64,000 nt of DNA, from positions 124,001 through 188,000 of the forward strand of contig NZ_JAGSOV010000037.1 in assembly GCF_023898865.1 (NCBI RefSeq). Direction: 5' to 3'. The stretch is from Pseudonocardia humida. GTDB lineage: Bacteria; Actinomycetota; Actinomycetes; Mycobacteriales; Pseudonocardiaceae. The position numbers and the translations under genes are program-made. Below the pieces are notes generated by a model that saw nothing but the letters and a program-made list of their open reading frames with translations, was not told where the DNA came from and did no database searches. This document shows positions 7,808 through 16,583 of the stretch, piece after piece (within the stretch, counting starts at the first letter, position 1; every line of letters starts with the position of its first letter).

Positions 7808-8494
7808 TCACTCGTGAGGATGACGTCCCGGCACGACCAGCCCCGACTCGTACGCGAAGACGACCGCCTGCACCCGATCGCGCAGCTCGAGCTTGGTCAG
7901 CACCTTGCTGATGTGGGTCTTGACGGTGTTCTCGGTGACGTGCAGCCGGGTCGCGATCTCCGCGTTCGAGAGCCCCTGCGTGATCAGCCGCAACGTGTCC
8001 GTCTCGCGTGCGGTCAGTGACGCCAGCGCGGTCACCAGGTGCCCGGCGGGTCCCGGAGCCGGGGTGTCGCGTCCCACCATGTCCGCGATCAGCCGGCGGG
8101 TGACGCTGGGAGCCAGCAGCGCCTCACCCGCGGCGACCGTCCGGACGGCGTTGACCAGCTCGGCCCGGCGCATGTTCTTGAGCAGGAAGCCGCTGGCCCC
8201 GGCGTGGAGCGCGTCGTAGACGTACTCGTCCAGGTCGAACGTGGTCAGCATCAGCACTCGGGCGTCGGTGGCGGCGCAGATCTCGGCGGTGGCTTCGATC
8301 CCGCTCCTGTTCGGCATGCGCACGTCCATCAACACCACCTGCGGACGCAGCGCGAGAGCGGCCCGGATCGCCTCCTCCCCGTCGCCGGCCTCCCCGACGA
8401 CCGTCATGTCGGGCTGCGCGTCCAGGATCACGCAGAACCCGTCGCGTACCAGCGCCTGGTCGTCGGCGACGAGCACGCGGAGCTGCTCACCCAT
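7808..8494 (-). CDS. NarL/LuxR-family response regulator
   Basis: A 228-aa two-component regulator. The receiver domain (about 1-120) has the acidic pair in VLVADDQ, the phospho-acceptor Asp in VVLMDVRMPNRSG, the Thr in MLTTFD, and the Lys in GFLLKNMRR. The C-terminal LuxR HTH includes LTARETDTLRLI and NAEIATRLHVTENTVKTH. Its ATG at 8494 overlaps the kinase gene by 8 bp; an alternative ATG lies 9 bp upstream. It is co-transcribed with the kinase. Its target is unknown, but the adjacent CPBP protease is a candidate. Confidence 0.92.
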   Translation of the reverse strand: MGEQLRVLVADDQALVRDGFCVILDAQPDMTVVGEAGDGEEAIRAALALRPQVVLMDVRMPNRSGIEATAEICAATDARVLMLTTFDLDEYVYDALHAGASGFLLKNMRRAELVNAVRTVAAGEALLAPSVTRRLIADMVGRDTPAPGPAGHLVTALASLTARETDTLRLITQGLSNAEIATRLHVTENTVKTHISKVLTKLELRDRVQAVVFAYESGLVVPGRHPHE

Positions 8495-9611
8495 CGGCGG
8501 CATCGAGGGGGAAGGTGGCGGTGACGACGAATCCGGGGGCGGTCGGCGGACTTCCCGCGCTGAACCGGCCGGCGCACGCCGTGACCAGCTCACGCATGCC
8601 GATCAGGCCGTGGCCGCCCGTTCCTCCGCCGTCGCCCCGGCCGTCGTCGGCGATCTCCAGCCGCAGCCGCGCCGGCGACCAGTCGAGCCCGATCCGCACG
8701 GCGGCGTGCCGCACCGCGTTGGTCAAGGACTCCTGCACCACCCGGTACGTCGCGACGGCGACCTCGGGCACGACCGTCCGCGGCTCGCCGTGCTCGACGA
8801 CCGTGACGGTCAGACCCGCGCCGCGGGCCCGTTCGACCAGCGCGGGGATGGCCGCCAGATCCGGCGGCGGGGCGTGGTCGCCGAGCCCGGCGCGCAGGAC
8901 GCCGAGCGTGCGGCGCAACTGGGCGAGCGTGTCGTGCGCGGTCTCGGAGATCGCGTCGAAAGCCCGGCCGGCCCGATCCGGATCCTGGCGCACGAGCAGC
9001 GGACCGGCCTCCGCCTGCACGGCGATGAGGCTGATCGAGTGAGCCAGGATGTCGTGCATGTCGCGGGCGATGGCCTCTCGTTCACGGGCGGCGGCCGCTT
9101 CGCGTTCCTCGGTGTGGCGCAACGCGCGCTCCTCCAGCAGCGCGATCCGGTCGCGGCGCGCCTGGGCGCCGACGCCGAGCGCGAACGCCGTCAGGAACAC
9201 CCCGCCCGAAGTGAGCAGCGACCCTGGCGCCTTGTCCAGGGTCTGCTGCGTGTAGAGGACACCCGCGGCGGTGAGGACCCCCACGACGAAGCGGGCCGCA
9301 TCCGGGCTGTGCGCGGCGACCGTGTAGGTCGCGACGATCTGACCGTAGGGCCAGTCCACGTTCGCGGCCGCCGCCATCAGCCCGATCGAGCCGACGCCGC
9401 ACACCAGCGCCACCGTGAAGGGGGCCCGCCGGCGCGCGGCCAGCGGAAGAGCGGACACCGCGGCACACACCACGGCGACCGGGCGGCTGTCGCTGATCAC
9501 CCCCGGCCCGGCGATGGTGGCGAAGAAGCAGGCGATGCCGATCGCCGTGTCCCAGGCCGTCGGGTGCCGGGTGGTCACCCACCGTCCGATCGATCGGACT
9601 CGATCCCGCAC
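8487..9611 (-). CDS. Sensor histidine kinase of the NarX/DesK (HisKA_3) type
   Basis: About 374 aa from GTG 9611 (start uncertain, no clear ribosome site). The N-terminal half has four to five predicted membrane spans (for example GIACFFATIAGPGVISD). The dimerisation segment EAIARDMHDILAHSISLI carries the phospho-accepting His. The ATPase domain has an N-box (SLTNAVRHA) and glycine boxes (DDGRG; GHGLIGMRE). With so little extracytoplasmic sequence it probably senses the membrane, as DesK-like kinases do. It is translationally coupled to the response regulator. Confidence 0.9.
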   Translation of the reverse strand: MRDRVRSIGRWVTTRHPTAWDTAIGIACFFATIAGPGVISDSRPVAVVCAAVSALPLAARRRAPFTVALVCGVGSIGLMAAAANVDWPYGQIVATYTVAAHSPDAARFVVGVLTAAGVLYTQQTLDKAPGSLLTSGGVFLTAFALGVGAQARRDRIALLEERALRHTEEREAAAAREREAIARDMHDILAHSISLIAVQAEAGPLLVRQDPDRAGRAFDAISETAHDTLAQLRRTLGVLRAGLGDHAPPPDLAAIPALVERARGAGLTVTVVEHGEPRTVVPEVAVATYRVVQESLTNAVRHAAVRIGLDWSPARLRLEIADDGRGDGGGTGGHGLIGMRELVTACAGRFSAGSPPTAPGFVVTATFPLDAADG

Positions 9612-9753
9612 ACCGGCAGTATTCCTGGTGCGCTCGACGAACCGGTGGGAGCAGTCACCCGGAGCGACACCCAGATCGGCTCCACCGATCAGAAATCGTC
9701 CGCCACGTCGTCGGTTCCGGTAGCCCCTCGCACCGGTGGAAGGATTGACGACC

Positions 9754-10758
9754 ATGACCGACCCCAGCCTGCTGGGCGCCGACGAGGCCACGTTCATCGC
9801 GACGGCCCGCGCTGACGATACCGCGCGGTTCGCGCTCCTGACCGAGCGCCATCGGCGTGCGTTGCAGGTGCACTGCTACCGGATGCTCGCGAACTACGAC
9901 GACTCCCAGGACCTGACACAGGAGACGTTCCTGCGAGCGTGGAACAAGCGGGAGTCGTTCGATGGGCGCGCTGCGTTGCGGACCTGGCTGTACCGGATCG
10001 CGACGAACGCCTGCCTCGACTTCCTGGAGAAGCGCAACCGTCGCACGCCCGTGCCCGCCGAGCTGCCGGGCGCCGGCTCGGAGGTGCGGTACCTGCAGCC
10101 CTACCCGGACCGGATGCTCCCCGAGGACCCGCATGAATCGGCGGTGGCGCGGGAGACGATCGAGCTGGCGTTCATCGTCGCCGTCCAGCACCTGCCGCCG
10201 CGCCAGCGGGCGGCACTGATCCTTCGCGACGTCCTCGGCTGGCCGGCGGCGACGACCGCGGACGCGCTCGAGCTCAGCGTCGCATCCGTGACCAGCGCCC
10301 TGCAGCGGGCGCGCGTGACGATGCGCGAGCAGTTGCCCGACCGCCGACTCGACTGGCGCACCCCCGCTACGCACGAGCTGTCGGACGACGAACGCGCCAC
10401 GGTGAAGGCGTGGGTGGACGCCCACGAGCGCAACGACCTCGATGGGCTCCTGTCCCTCATGCGCGAGGACCTGCGCTTCGCGATGCCGCCGGACCCCGGC
10501 GTCTGGGTCACCGCCGAGTCCGCGTTGGACTCCTGGGTCTCGAATGGGTTCGGCGGGCCCGGATACGACGACTGGCGCTGCATCGTCACGACCGTCAACC
10601 GCATGCCTGCGGTCGTGGAGTACCTGCGCACGCCCGACCAGCCCGTGTACCGGCTGTTCGCCATCGATGTCCTGCACATCGTCGACGGGAGGATCGCCGA
10701 GCTCACCGGATTCAACGCCGCCGACAAACCATGGCTGGGCCTGCCCCCGACACTCTGA
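9754..10758 (+). CDS. ECF sigma factor with SnoaL-like C-terminal domain (SigG-like)
   Basis: 334 aa from ATG 9754. Region 2 (about 20-90) includes DDSQDLTQETFLRAWN and LRTWLYRIATNACLD; region 4 follows (LPPRQRAALILRDVLGW, ELSVASVTSALQRAR). The linker with VRYLQPYPD and a long C-terminal SnoaL/NTF2-like domain (about 210-334) match the SigG/TIGR02960 type of ECF factors, where the extra domain modulates activity and replaces an anti-sigma factor. No anti-sigma gene is adjacent. It is divergent from the two-component system and followed by a strong hairpin. Confidence 0.9.
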   Translation: MTDPSLLGADEATFIATARADDTARFALLTERHRRALQVHCYRMLANYDDSQDLTQETFLRAWNKRESFDGRAALRTWLYRIATNACLDFLEKRNRRTPVPAELPGAGSEVRYLQPYPDRMLPEDPHESAVARETIELAFIVAVQHLPPRQRAALILRDVLGWPAATTADALELSVASVTSALQRARVTMREQLPDRRLDWRTPATHELSDDERATVKAWVDAHERNDLDGLLSLMREDLRFAMPPDPGVWVTAESALDSWVSNGFGGPGYDDWRCIVTTVNRMPAVVEYLRTPDQPVYRLFAIDVLHIVDGRIAELTGFNAADKPWLGLPPTL

Positions 10759-10778
10759 TCCAAGTCCCCATCGCCGAC

Positions 10779-10806
10779 CGCCCCGCCGGCGTTCGCCGGC
10801 GGGGCG
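10779..10806. terminator. 13-bp GC-only stem, tight loop
   Basis: Arms 10779-10791 and 10794-10806 are perfect complements (CGCCCCGCCGGCG and its reverse complement). It sits between the convergent sigma-factor and reductase genes and probably terminates both. There is no T-tract, as is common in this group. Confidence 0.75.
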
Positions 10807-10858
10807 CGTCAGGAAGGATCTCGACCCGGGCCTCACGGGCCGGGCAGGTGGCCCGTGC

Positions 10859-11425
10859 TCATCGCCTCGTCTCGTACCGGGTCAGCACCACGCCGCCGGG
10901 GAACGTCCGCGTCTCCACCAGGTTCAGGTTCACCCAGCTGTCCAGCGCCGTGAAGAACGGCGTGCCGCCGCCCCCCAGGACCGGGTAGGTGGCCAGGGCG
11001 TACTCGTCGATCAGCCCGGCCCGCATGGCAGCCCCGGCGAGCGTTGCGCCGCCGATGCTCATCGGGGCGCCGTCCTCGGCCTTGAGCCGGGTGATCTCGG
11101 CGACCGCGTCGCCGGTGACCAGGCGGGTGTTCCAGTCGACCTTGTCGATCGTCGAGGAGAACACGACCTTCGGCGTGTCCCGCCAGTTCCGCGCGAACTC
11201 GATCCGCGCCGGGGTGGCGTCGGGCTGCTGGTCGCCGGTGGGCCAGTAGGAGCTCATCGCCTCCCACAGCTTGCGCCCGTACAGCGTCAGGCCGCTCGCC
11301 CGCTCCTGGTCGAGCCACCACTGGAACAGCTCGTCGCTCGGCGGCCCGCTCCAGCCGATGTCGTCGCCGGTCGTGGCGATGTAGCCGTCCAGGGTCAGGT
11401 TCATGCCGAAGATCAGTTTCCGCAT
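10859..11425 (-). CDS. Dihydrofolate reductase/RibD C-terminal domain family protein
   Basis: A 188-aa protein beginning MRKLIFGMNLTLDGYIA, the characteristic start of the RibD_C reductase-like family, with GLTLYGRKLWE, SIGGATLAGAA and VLGGGGTPFF further on. Members bind NADPH and reduce unidentified pterin- or riboflavin-like substrates. A short inverted repeat (TGTGAG, 5 bases, CTCACA at 11439-11455) lies in its upstream region and may be an operator. A second member of the family is encoded at 12320. Confidence 0.88.
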   Translation of the reverse strand: MRKLIFGMNLTLDGYIATTGDDIGWSGPPSDELFQWWLDQERASGLTLYGRKLWEAMSSYWPTGDQQPDATPARIEFARNWRDTPKVVFSSTIDKVDWNTRLVTGDAVAEITRLKAEDGAPMSIGGATLAGAAMRAGLIDEYALATYPVLGGGGTPFFTALDSWVNLNLVETRTFPGGVVLTRYETRR

Positions 11426-11565
11426 CGTGCCAGCCTCCTGTGAGTCGATCTCACACGTACAGACGGGCGCGGCGCGAAGGCCTAATCGCGCGATCTGCGT
11501 CCACAGGTGGTCCTCGCGTTCCGGCGCACTCGGCTGGGCATCCCGCTCGGCGAGCAGCGGCCACG

Positions 11566-12156
11566 TCAGGAGCCCTGCGGCGGGTGCGGGGTCAGGAGGC
11601 GGGCGACCATCTGCTCGATCAGCTCGTCGGTGGAGTAGGGCTCGAGGACGGCGGGGATGGTGAGATCGTCCACGATCATGCCGAGCATGGCGAAGTACAT
11701 GAGTGCGACGCCGGTGCGGTCCCCGGGCAGCCCGGCGTCCAGGTGGTGGTCGATGACCTCCTGGTGCTCGGCCGACAGGAAGCCGCTGAGCTCGGCGTGC
11801 AGGTCGGGGCGTCGGGTGGCTTCCTGTCGCAGCTCCAGCATGGCCAGGTTGCTGGCGCGGTCGGCGCGCATCCGGGCCAGCAGCTGACGCATCAGCTCGG
11901 TGGCCAGCTCGCGTGACGGGGCCCGCTCCATCGTCGCGGCCAGCGCCGCGGGGTCCGGGGCGAGGCGCTCCCGGGTGCGTCGCATCACCTGGCCCAGCAG
12001 CTCGTCCCGGTTGACGAAGTAGTTCGAGGCGGTGCCGACCGGCACGCCCGCCTCCTTGTCGATCGCGCGCAACGTCAGTCCGCGCGAGCCCTCCCTGGCC
12101 AGTACCTCGATGGCGGCGTCCAGGAGCGCCGTGCGCCGGGCCGGGTTCTGCCGCAT
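11566..12156 (-). CDS. TetR-family transcriptional regulator
   Basis: A 196-aa protein from ATG 12156. The HTH is well formed: ALLDAAIEVLAREGSRGLTL, then AIDKEAGVPVGTASNYFVNR. The remainder is a helical ligand-binding domain. It is divergent from the reductase-family gene at 12320, and the 163-bp spacer is unusually AT-rich for this genome, so regulation of that gene is likely. TTGACA at 12179-12184 may be a -35 element for the plus-strand gene. Confidence 0.9.
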   Translation of the reverse strand: MRQNPARRTALLDAAIEVLAREGSRGLTLRAIDKEAGVPVGTASNYFVNRDELLGQVMRRTRERLAPDPAALAATMERAPSRELATELMRQLLARMRADRASNLAMLELRQEATRRPDLHAELSGFLSAEHQEVIDHHLDAGLPGDRTGVALMYFAMLGMIVDDLTIPAVLEPYSTDELIEQMVARLLTPHPPQGS

Positions 12157-12319
12157 GAGGAGCCTTCCCGCCGACGCGTTGACACCACTTCAGATGCAGT
12201 ACTACGGTTGGTCATACCACTGCAGTCAGAGTACATCAGGCGTTCCCGTCTGATTCGGGAGGACTCGGTCGTCGGGGTCCGCCGATCGGATCGGGCCGTC
12301 CCGGGAAGGAGAGCTTCGC

Positions 12320-13000
12320 GTGCGAAAGCTCGTGTACTACGTCGCCACCACGCTGGACGGATTCATCGCGGGGCCGGACGGCGCCGACCCCACCGGTCCG
12401 GACGGCTTCTGGCCGATCCCCGCGGACTACGTCCGGCACCTGGCGGCGGAGTACCCCGAGACCCTGCCCGCTCCCGCCCGAGCGGCGCTGTCGGTCACCG
12501 CGGAAGGCACCCGCTTCGACACCGTCCTGGAAGGACGCCGCTCCTACGGGATCGGCCTGGCGGCCGGCATCACCGATGCCTTCCCGCACCTGCGTCACCT
12601 GGTCTTCTCCCGGACGCTCACCGAGAGCCCGGACCCGGCCGTCGAACTCGTCGCCGACGATCCCGCAGCCACGGTGCGGCAGCTCAAGCAGGAGGACGGC
12701 AAGGACATCTGGCTGATCGGCGGCGCCGAACTGGCCGGTGCCCTGTACCGCGAGATCGACCAGCTCATCCTCAAGATGGCCCCGCTGACCATCGGCGCCG
12801 GCATCCCGCTCTTCTCGCAGGAGGCCGCCTTCGATCCGCGCAGCTGGGAGCTCACCGGCCACACCGTGCTCGACAGCGGCGCGGCCTTCGTCACCTACGC
12901 GCGCCACCGGCACGACGTGAGAGGCGGGGGGACCGTCACGCGGGCGGGGTCGCCCGCCCACCGGTCGCGCGGGTCCGCAGCAGGTCCAGCACGTCGGTGA
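12320..13000 (+). CDS. Dihydrofolate reductase/RibD C-terminal domain family protein
   Basis: 226 aa from GTG 12320 behind AAGGAG. It has the family start MRKLVYYVATTLDGFIA, EGRRSYGIGL, WLIGGAELAGAL and GAGIPLFS. The conserved domain ends near residue 195 (AAFVTYARH). The last 30 residues are Arg/Gly/Ala-rich and run antisense through the end of the FMN reductase gene, a 65-bp convergent overlap, so the C-terminal tail looks like read-through after loss of an original stop. It is probably controlled by the divergent TetR. Confidence 0.85.
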   Translation: MRKLVYYVATTLDGFIAGPDGADPTGPDGFWPIPADYVRHLAAEYPETLPAPARAALSVTAEGTRFDTVLEGRRSYGIGLAAGITDAFPHLRHLVFSRTLTESPDPAVELVADDPAATVRQLKQEDGKDIWLIGGAELAGALYREIDQLILKMAPLTIGAGIPLFSQEAAFDPRSWELTGHTVLDSGAAFVTYARHRHDVRGGGTVTRAGSPAHRSRGSAAGPARR

Positions 13001-13565
13001 GCCCCACCTCGATCCGCCCGTAGACGCGCGGGTTGAGCAGGATCGTGCCGTCGAAGTCGCCCGCGGCCGCGAAGAACGCGACGGGCACGGTCAGCGCCTG
13101 GAAGAACGCGAACAGCGGCCGCAGGGCGTGGTCCAGGGCCAGCGTGTGGCGCTCGCTCCCGCCGGTCGCCACCAGCAGGACGAGCTTGTCGGCCAGCGCG
13201 TACTGGTCGACGAGGTCGAAGAAGTGCTTGAACATGCCCGGGTACGAGCCGCGGAACACCGGGGTCGCCGCGATCAGCAGGTCGGCCTGCTCGGCGAGCC
13301 GGAGCGCCTCCTCGACCTCGGGCGCGGTCCCGGGCGTGATGTCGTCGCGCTCGACGGCCCCGGTGAACCCGGGGCCGAGGCGGTAGACGTCGACGCGGGA
13401 GGCCTGGACGGGAACCATCCCGCCGAGCGTGTCCAGGACGGCGGCGACCAGGCCCATCGTCTTGGACGGCTCGTTCGGGCTGCCGTTGACGACGACGACG
13501 CGCAGTACGGCGCCGCCGGGCCCCGCGTCCGGTTCCGCGCCGGCGACCGGCAGGGTGGCGGTCAT
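12936..13565 (-). CDS. NADPH-dependent FMN reductase
   Basis: 209 aa with a flavodoxin-like fold: VVVVNGSPNEPSKT (phosphate-binding loop), ATPVFRGSYPGMFKHFFDLV (the PxYxGSxxGxxKxxxD-type signature of the NADPH:FMN reductase family) and VATGGSERH. Its start overlaps the stop of the luciferase-like monooxygenase gene by 4 bp (ATGA). The pair is therefore probably a two-component flavin monooxygenase in which this enzyme supplies reduced FMN. Confidence 0.9.
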   Translation of the reverse strand: MTATLPVAGAEPDAGPGGAVLRVVVVNGSPNEPSKTMGLVAAVLDTLGGMVPVQASRVDVYRLGPGFTGAVERDDITPGTAPEVEEALRLAEQADLLIAATPVFRGSYPGMFKHFFDLVDQYALADKLVLLVATGGSERHTLALDHALRPLFAFFQALTVPVAFFAAAGDFDGTILLNPRVYGRIEVGLTDVLDLLRTRATGGRATPPA

Positions 13566-14623
13566 GCCGCCCTCCCCGACCGCGCGGCGATCTCGCGGCG
13601 CACGACCGGCGCCACCTCGGTGCCGAGCCGCTCGATCGCGTCCAGGTGGTCCTTCTGCGGCATCCCGCCGAAGCCCATCTGGATGAGGGCGCGGTCCAGG
13701 CCGTAGAGCTCGTGGTAGGCGAGCAGCTTGTCGATCATCTCCGGCGGGCTGCCGACGAGCAGGCCCGCCCCCGGGGTCGACTGCGCGTCGAAGGCGGGCC
13801 GGGACAGCCGGAACCCGGCGCCCCGCTGGTGGTTGTTGTCCAGCATGCCCTTCGCGAAGTACGGGTACATGACGTCCCTGGCCTGCCGGCTGGTGCGCCC
13901 GACGTAGCCGTGCGCGTTGATGCTGATCGGCAGCGCCGCCGGGTCGTGCCCGGCGGCCGCGGCGGCTTCCCGGTAGAGGTCGACGGTCTGCCGGTGGTGG
14001 GTCATCGGCCCGAGCAGCAGGGCGAGGGCCATGGGCAGGCCGAGCCGGCCGGTGCTGACCGCGGAGGCGGGCGATCCGCCGACGCCCACCCAGATCGGGA
14101 TGGTGGCGCCGTCGGCGCGGGGTGCGATGTCGGCCTCGACCAGCGGCGCGCGGAAGCGTCCCCGCCAGGTGAGCGGGTTCTGCTCCCGGATCTCGAGCAG
14201 CAGGTCGAGCTTCTCCCGGAACAGCTCGGCGTAGTCACGCAGGTCGTAGCCGAACAGCGGGAAGGACTCGGTGTAGGAGCCGCGTCCCGCGATGATCTCC
14301 GCCCGGCCCGCCGACAGCAGGTCGATGGTCGCGAACTGCTCCCAGACCCGGACCGGGTCCTCCGAGCCGAGCACGGTGACCGAGCTGGTCAGCCGGATGT
14401 TCCTGGTCCGCTCCGCCGCGGCCGCGAGCAGGATGGTGGGTGCGGATCCGACGAAGTCGCTGCGGTGGTGCTCGCCGACCCCGAACACGTCCAGGCCCAC
14501 CTCGTCGGCGAGTTCCGCCTGCTCGATCGTCTCCCGGACGCGCCGGCGCGGGGAGGAGAGCTCGCCGGTGACGGGGTTCTCGGTCACCTCTCCGAAGGTC
14601 ATGATGCCGATCTCGAATGCCAT
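13562..14623 (-). CDS. LLM-class flavin-dependent oxidoreductase (luciferase-like monooxygenase)
   Basis: 353 aa from ATG 14623. Motifs of the bacterial luciferase-like fold are present: FGVGEHHRSDFVGSAP, IRLTSSVTVLGSEDPVRV, EIIAGRGSY and LLVGSPPEMIDKLL. It would use reduced FMN and O2 to oxygenate an unknown substrate. The FMN reductase gene follows with a 4-bp overlap, and a divergent MarR gene with an intervening palindrome suggests substrate-responsive repression. Confidence 0.9.
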   Translation of the reverse strand: MAFEIGIMTFGEVTENPVTGELSSPRRRVRETIEQAELADEVGLDVFGVGEHHRSDFVGSAPTILLAAAAERTRNIRLTSSVTVLGSEDPVRVWEQFATIDLLSAGRAEIIAGRGSYTESFPLFGYDLRDYAELFREKLDLLLEIREQNPLTWRGRFRAPLVEADIAPRADGATIPIWVGVGGSPASAVSTGRLGLPMALALLLGPMTHHRQTVDLYREAAAAAGHDPAALPISINAHGYVGRTSRQARDVMYPYFAKGMLDNNHQRGAGFRLSRPAFDAQSTPGAGLLVGSPPEMIDKLLAYHELYGLDRALIQMGFGGMPQKDHLDAIERLGTEVAPVVRREIAARSGRAA

Positions 14624-14675
14624 CTCGGTCCCCTGTCCGTCCTCGGCGACCCCGGTGGCCGCCACGTCCGGATTA

Positions 14676-14695
14676 ACTTGTCTGCGCAGGCAGAT
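14676..14695. promoter_or_regulatory. Probable MarR operator
   Basis: The palindrome centres on CTGCGCAG (14682-14689) and extends imperfectly to about 14676-14695, in AT-richer sequence. It lies between the divergent monooxygenase (14623) and MarR (14739) starts and is of the usual MarR site length. Confidence 0.6.
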
Positions 14696-14738
14696 ATTCC
14701 GGTGGTCGCCCGCGCGGGAGCGGGATACGGTGCGGGCC

Positions 14739-15191
14739 ATGGCGACCGACGAGCTGCGCGACCTCGAGCAGCAGGCGTGGGAGGGGTTCCTCTACACCCA
14801 CGAGCGGCTCTGGCGCGCGCTCGCGGCGGGGCTCGCTCCGCTGGACGTGAGCATGGCCGAGTACAGCGTGCTGAGCCTGCTCTACGAGGCCGGCCCGAAG
14901 GGCATGCGCATGTCCGACCTCGCCCAGCGCCGGCTGATGTCCACCGGCGGGTTCACCCGCCTCGCCGACCGCCTGCAGAACCGCGGGCTGATCGAACGGC
15001 GGCCGTCGGCCGTCGACGGCCGCAGCTTCGAGGCGGTCCTGACCCGGAGCGGACGGGCGCTGACGCGTCGGGCGCGCCGCCGGCACCACAGCGATCTGCG
15101 CGCGCTCTTCTTCGGCAGGCTCGACGACGACCACCTCCGCGGCCTCGCCGACATCTGGGCCCTCCTCGACCCCACCCGCGACGCTCCCTGA
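14739..15191 (+). CDS. MarR-family transcriptional regulator
   Basis: 150 aa from ATG 14739. The winged helix is typical: SMAEYSVLSLLYEAGPKGMR, then MSDLAQRRLMSTGGFTRLAD, the wing RRPSAVDGRSFEAVLT, and a C-terminal dimerisation helix. It is divergent from the flavin monooxygenase operon, which it probably represses until a phenolic or similar ligand binds. Confidence 0.9.
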   Translation: MATDELRDLEQQAWEGFLYTHERLWRALAAGLAPLDVSMAEYSVLSLLYEAGPKGMRMSDLAQRRLMSTGGFTRLADRLQNRGLIERRPSAVDGRSFEAVLTRSGRALTRRARRRHHSDLRALFFGRLDDDHLRGLADIWALLDPTRDAP

Positions 15192-15305
15192 GTCGCAGGC
15201 CCACCCGCTGCCGCCTCGGTCGGACCAGCAGCCCGACGACCCGTCCCGTAGCACGCGGCTGCCTCGCCGTCCGCGTCGTCGCGGGTTGCCGCTCGGACCC
15301 CTGAA

Positions 15306-15368
15306 GTCAAACTTTATTGACTCCATGTCGGCCGAAGCATACATTCGTCCTGTCAAGCTTTCTTGACA
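15306..15368 (+). promoter_or_regulatory. Promoter with two copies of an inverted repeat
   Basis: TTGACT (15317-15322) and TACATT (15340-15345) are spaced by 17 bp, a near-consensus promoter for the alcohol dehydrogenase-like gene. Two copies of GTCAAnCTTTnTTGAC lie at 15306-15321 (overlapping the -35) and 15352-15367 (at or just after the start point), 46 bp apart. This arrangement suggests repression by a dimeric regulator. Confidence 0.75.
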
Positions 15369-15463
15369 TCGAGGACGTCGACGTCGAGAGCACGCCCGCC
15401 GCGCTGCCTGGACCGCCGCGCGACCACCGGCTCCCACGCGTCCGAACACAGGAGAGGCACGCC

Positions 15464-16471
15464 ATGTCCGAGAAGCCGGCCGGTCCCCCGGCCACCATGG
15501 CCGCGATCGTCCACCACCGGTACGGCCCGCCCGAGGTGCTCAGGTTCGAGCGGTTGCCGCGGCCGGTCCCGGCCGGCGGCGAGGTCCTCATCCGCAACCA
15601 CGCGATCACCGTCAGCTCGTCGGACTGCGCCTTCCGCGCGGCCGACCCCTTCTTCGCCCGCGTCGCCACCGGGTTGATCCGCCCGCGCCGGCCCGTGCTG
15701 GGAGTCGAGGTCGCCGGCGAGGTGGCGGCCGTCGGCGAGGGCGTCACCGGGTTCGGTCCGGGGGATCGGGTGGTCGCTGTCGCGGGTGTCGCCATGGGCG
15801 GCCACGCCGAGTACACCCGCCTGCCGGCGGAGGCCGTGGTGCCGATCCCGGGCTCGCTGGCCTTCGTCGACGCCGTCGCCGTCGTCGAGGGTGGCCTCAC
15901 CGCGCTGCCGTTCCTGCGCGATCACGCGAAGGTCGGTCCCGGGCAGCGGGTCCTCGTCAACGGCGCCTCGGGGGCGGTCGGAACGGCCGCCGTGCAGCTC
16001 GCGAAGCACCTCGGGGCCGACGTCACGGGGGTGTGCAGCACGGCCAACCTCGACCTCGTGCGGTCGCTGGGCGCCACGGAGGCCATCGACTACACCCGGA
16101 CGGACTTCACCGGACGGCGCGAGGCGTACGACGTGGTCTTCGACGCCGTGGGGAAGAGCTCGTTCCGGCGATGCCGCCCCGCGCTGCGGCCCGGTGGCAC
16201 CTACCTCACGACCGTGCCCGGACTGCCGGTGATGCTGCAGGCGCTGTGGACCCGCCGGTTCGGGAGCCACACGGCCGTGCTGGCGTTCACCGGCCTCCGG
16301 TCCGCCCGCGACAAGGCGCACGACACGGCCCTGCTCCTCGCCCTCGCCGACGCCGAGGAGATCAGGCCCGTGGTGGACCGGCGGTGGCCGCTCGCGCAGG
16401 CGGCCGACGCTCATCGCCACGTCGGCAGCGGCCGCAAGCGGGGCGTCGTCGTGCTCACGGTCGACGAGTAG
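15464..16471 (+). CDS. Zinc-independent MDR-family NAD(P)-dependent oxidoreductase (quinone reductase-like)
   Basis: 335 aa from ATG 15464 with AGGAGAGG upstream. The N-terminal GroES-like domain includes VLGVEVAGEVAAVGEGV and FGPGDRVV; the Rossmann domain carries GQRVLVNGASGAVGTAAVQL. The structural and catalytic zinc Cys sets of alcohol dehydrogenases are absent, which points to the quinone oxidoreductase/alkenal reductase branch. It would reduce quinones or activated alkenes with NADPH. The regulator is probably one of the nearby HTH proteins, but none is directly linked. Confidence 0.88.
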   Translation: MSEKPAGPPATMAAIVHHRYGPPEVLRFERLPRPVPAGGEVLIRNHAITVSSSDCAFRAADPFFARVATGLIRPRRPVLGVEVAGEVAAVGEGVTGFGPGDRVVAVAGVAMGGHAEYTRLPAEAVVPIPGSLAFVDAVAVVEGGLTALPFLRDHAKVGPGQRVLVNGASGAVGTAAVQLAKHLGADVTGVCSTANLDLVRSLGATEAIDYTRTDFTGRREAYDVVFDAVGKSSFRRCRPALRPGGTYLTTVPGLPVMLQALWTRRFGSHTAVLAFTGLRSARDKAHDTALLLALADAEEIRPVVDRRWPLAQAADAHRHVGSGRKRGVVVLTVDE

Positions 16472-16520
16472 CCGCAGGCCACCGCAACCCCGCGGTGACG
16501 CGGGCTCATGTACAGAGTTC

Positions 16521-16549
16521 TTGACACGATGTCGACGTCACCTTACCTT
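16521..16549 (+). promoter_or_regulatory. Near-consensus promoter of the membrane protein/HTH pair
   Basis: TTGACA (16521-16526) and TACCTT (16544-16549) are separated by 17 bp. The -35 lies inside an arm GTTCTTGACA (16517-16526) that is mirrored, with one inserted base, by TGTCAAAGAAC (16555-16565). The predicted start point near 16556 rules out the ATG at 16554 and supports the start at 16584. Confidence 0.75.
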
Positions 16550-16583
16550 CGCGATGTCAAAGAACCTGGACATCGGGGGGCGG

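Noticed and set aside
16554..16583. Upstream ATG for the four-span membrane protein
   Set aside because: The predicted transcription start from the TTGACA/TACCTT promoter lies at or after this ATG, while the ATG at 16584 has its own RBS.
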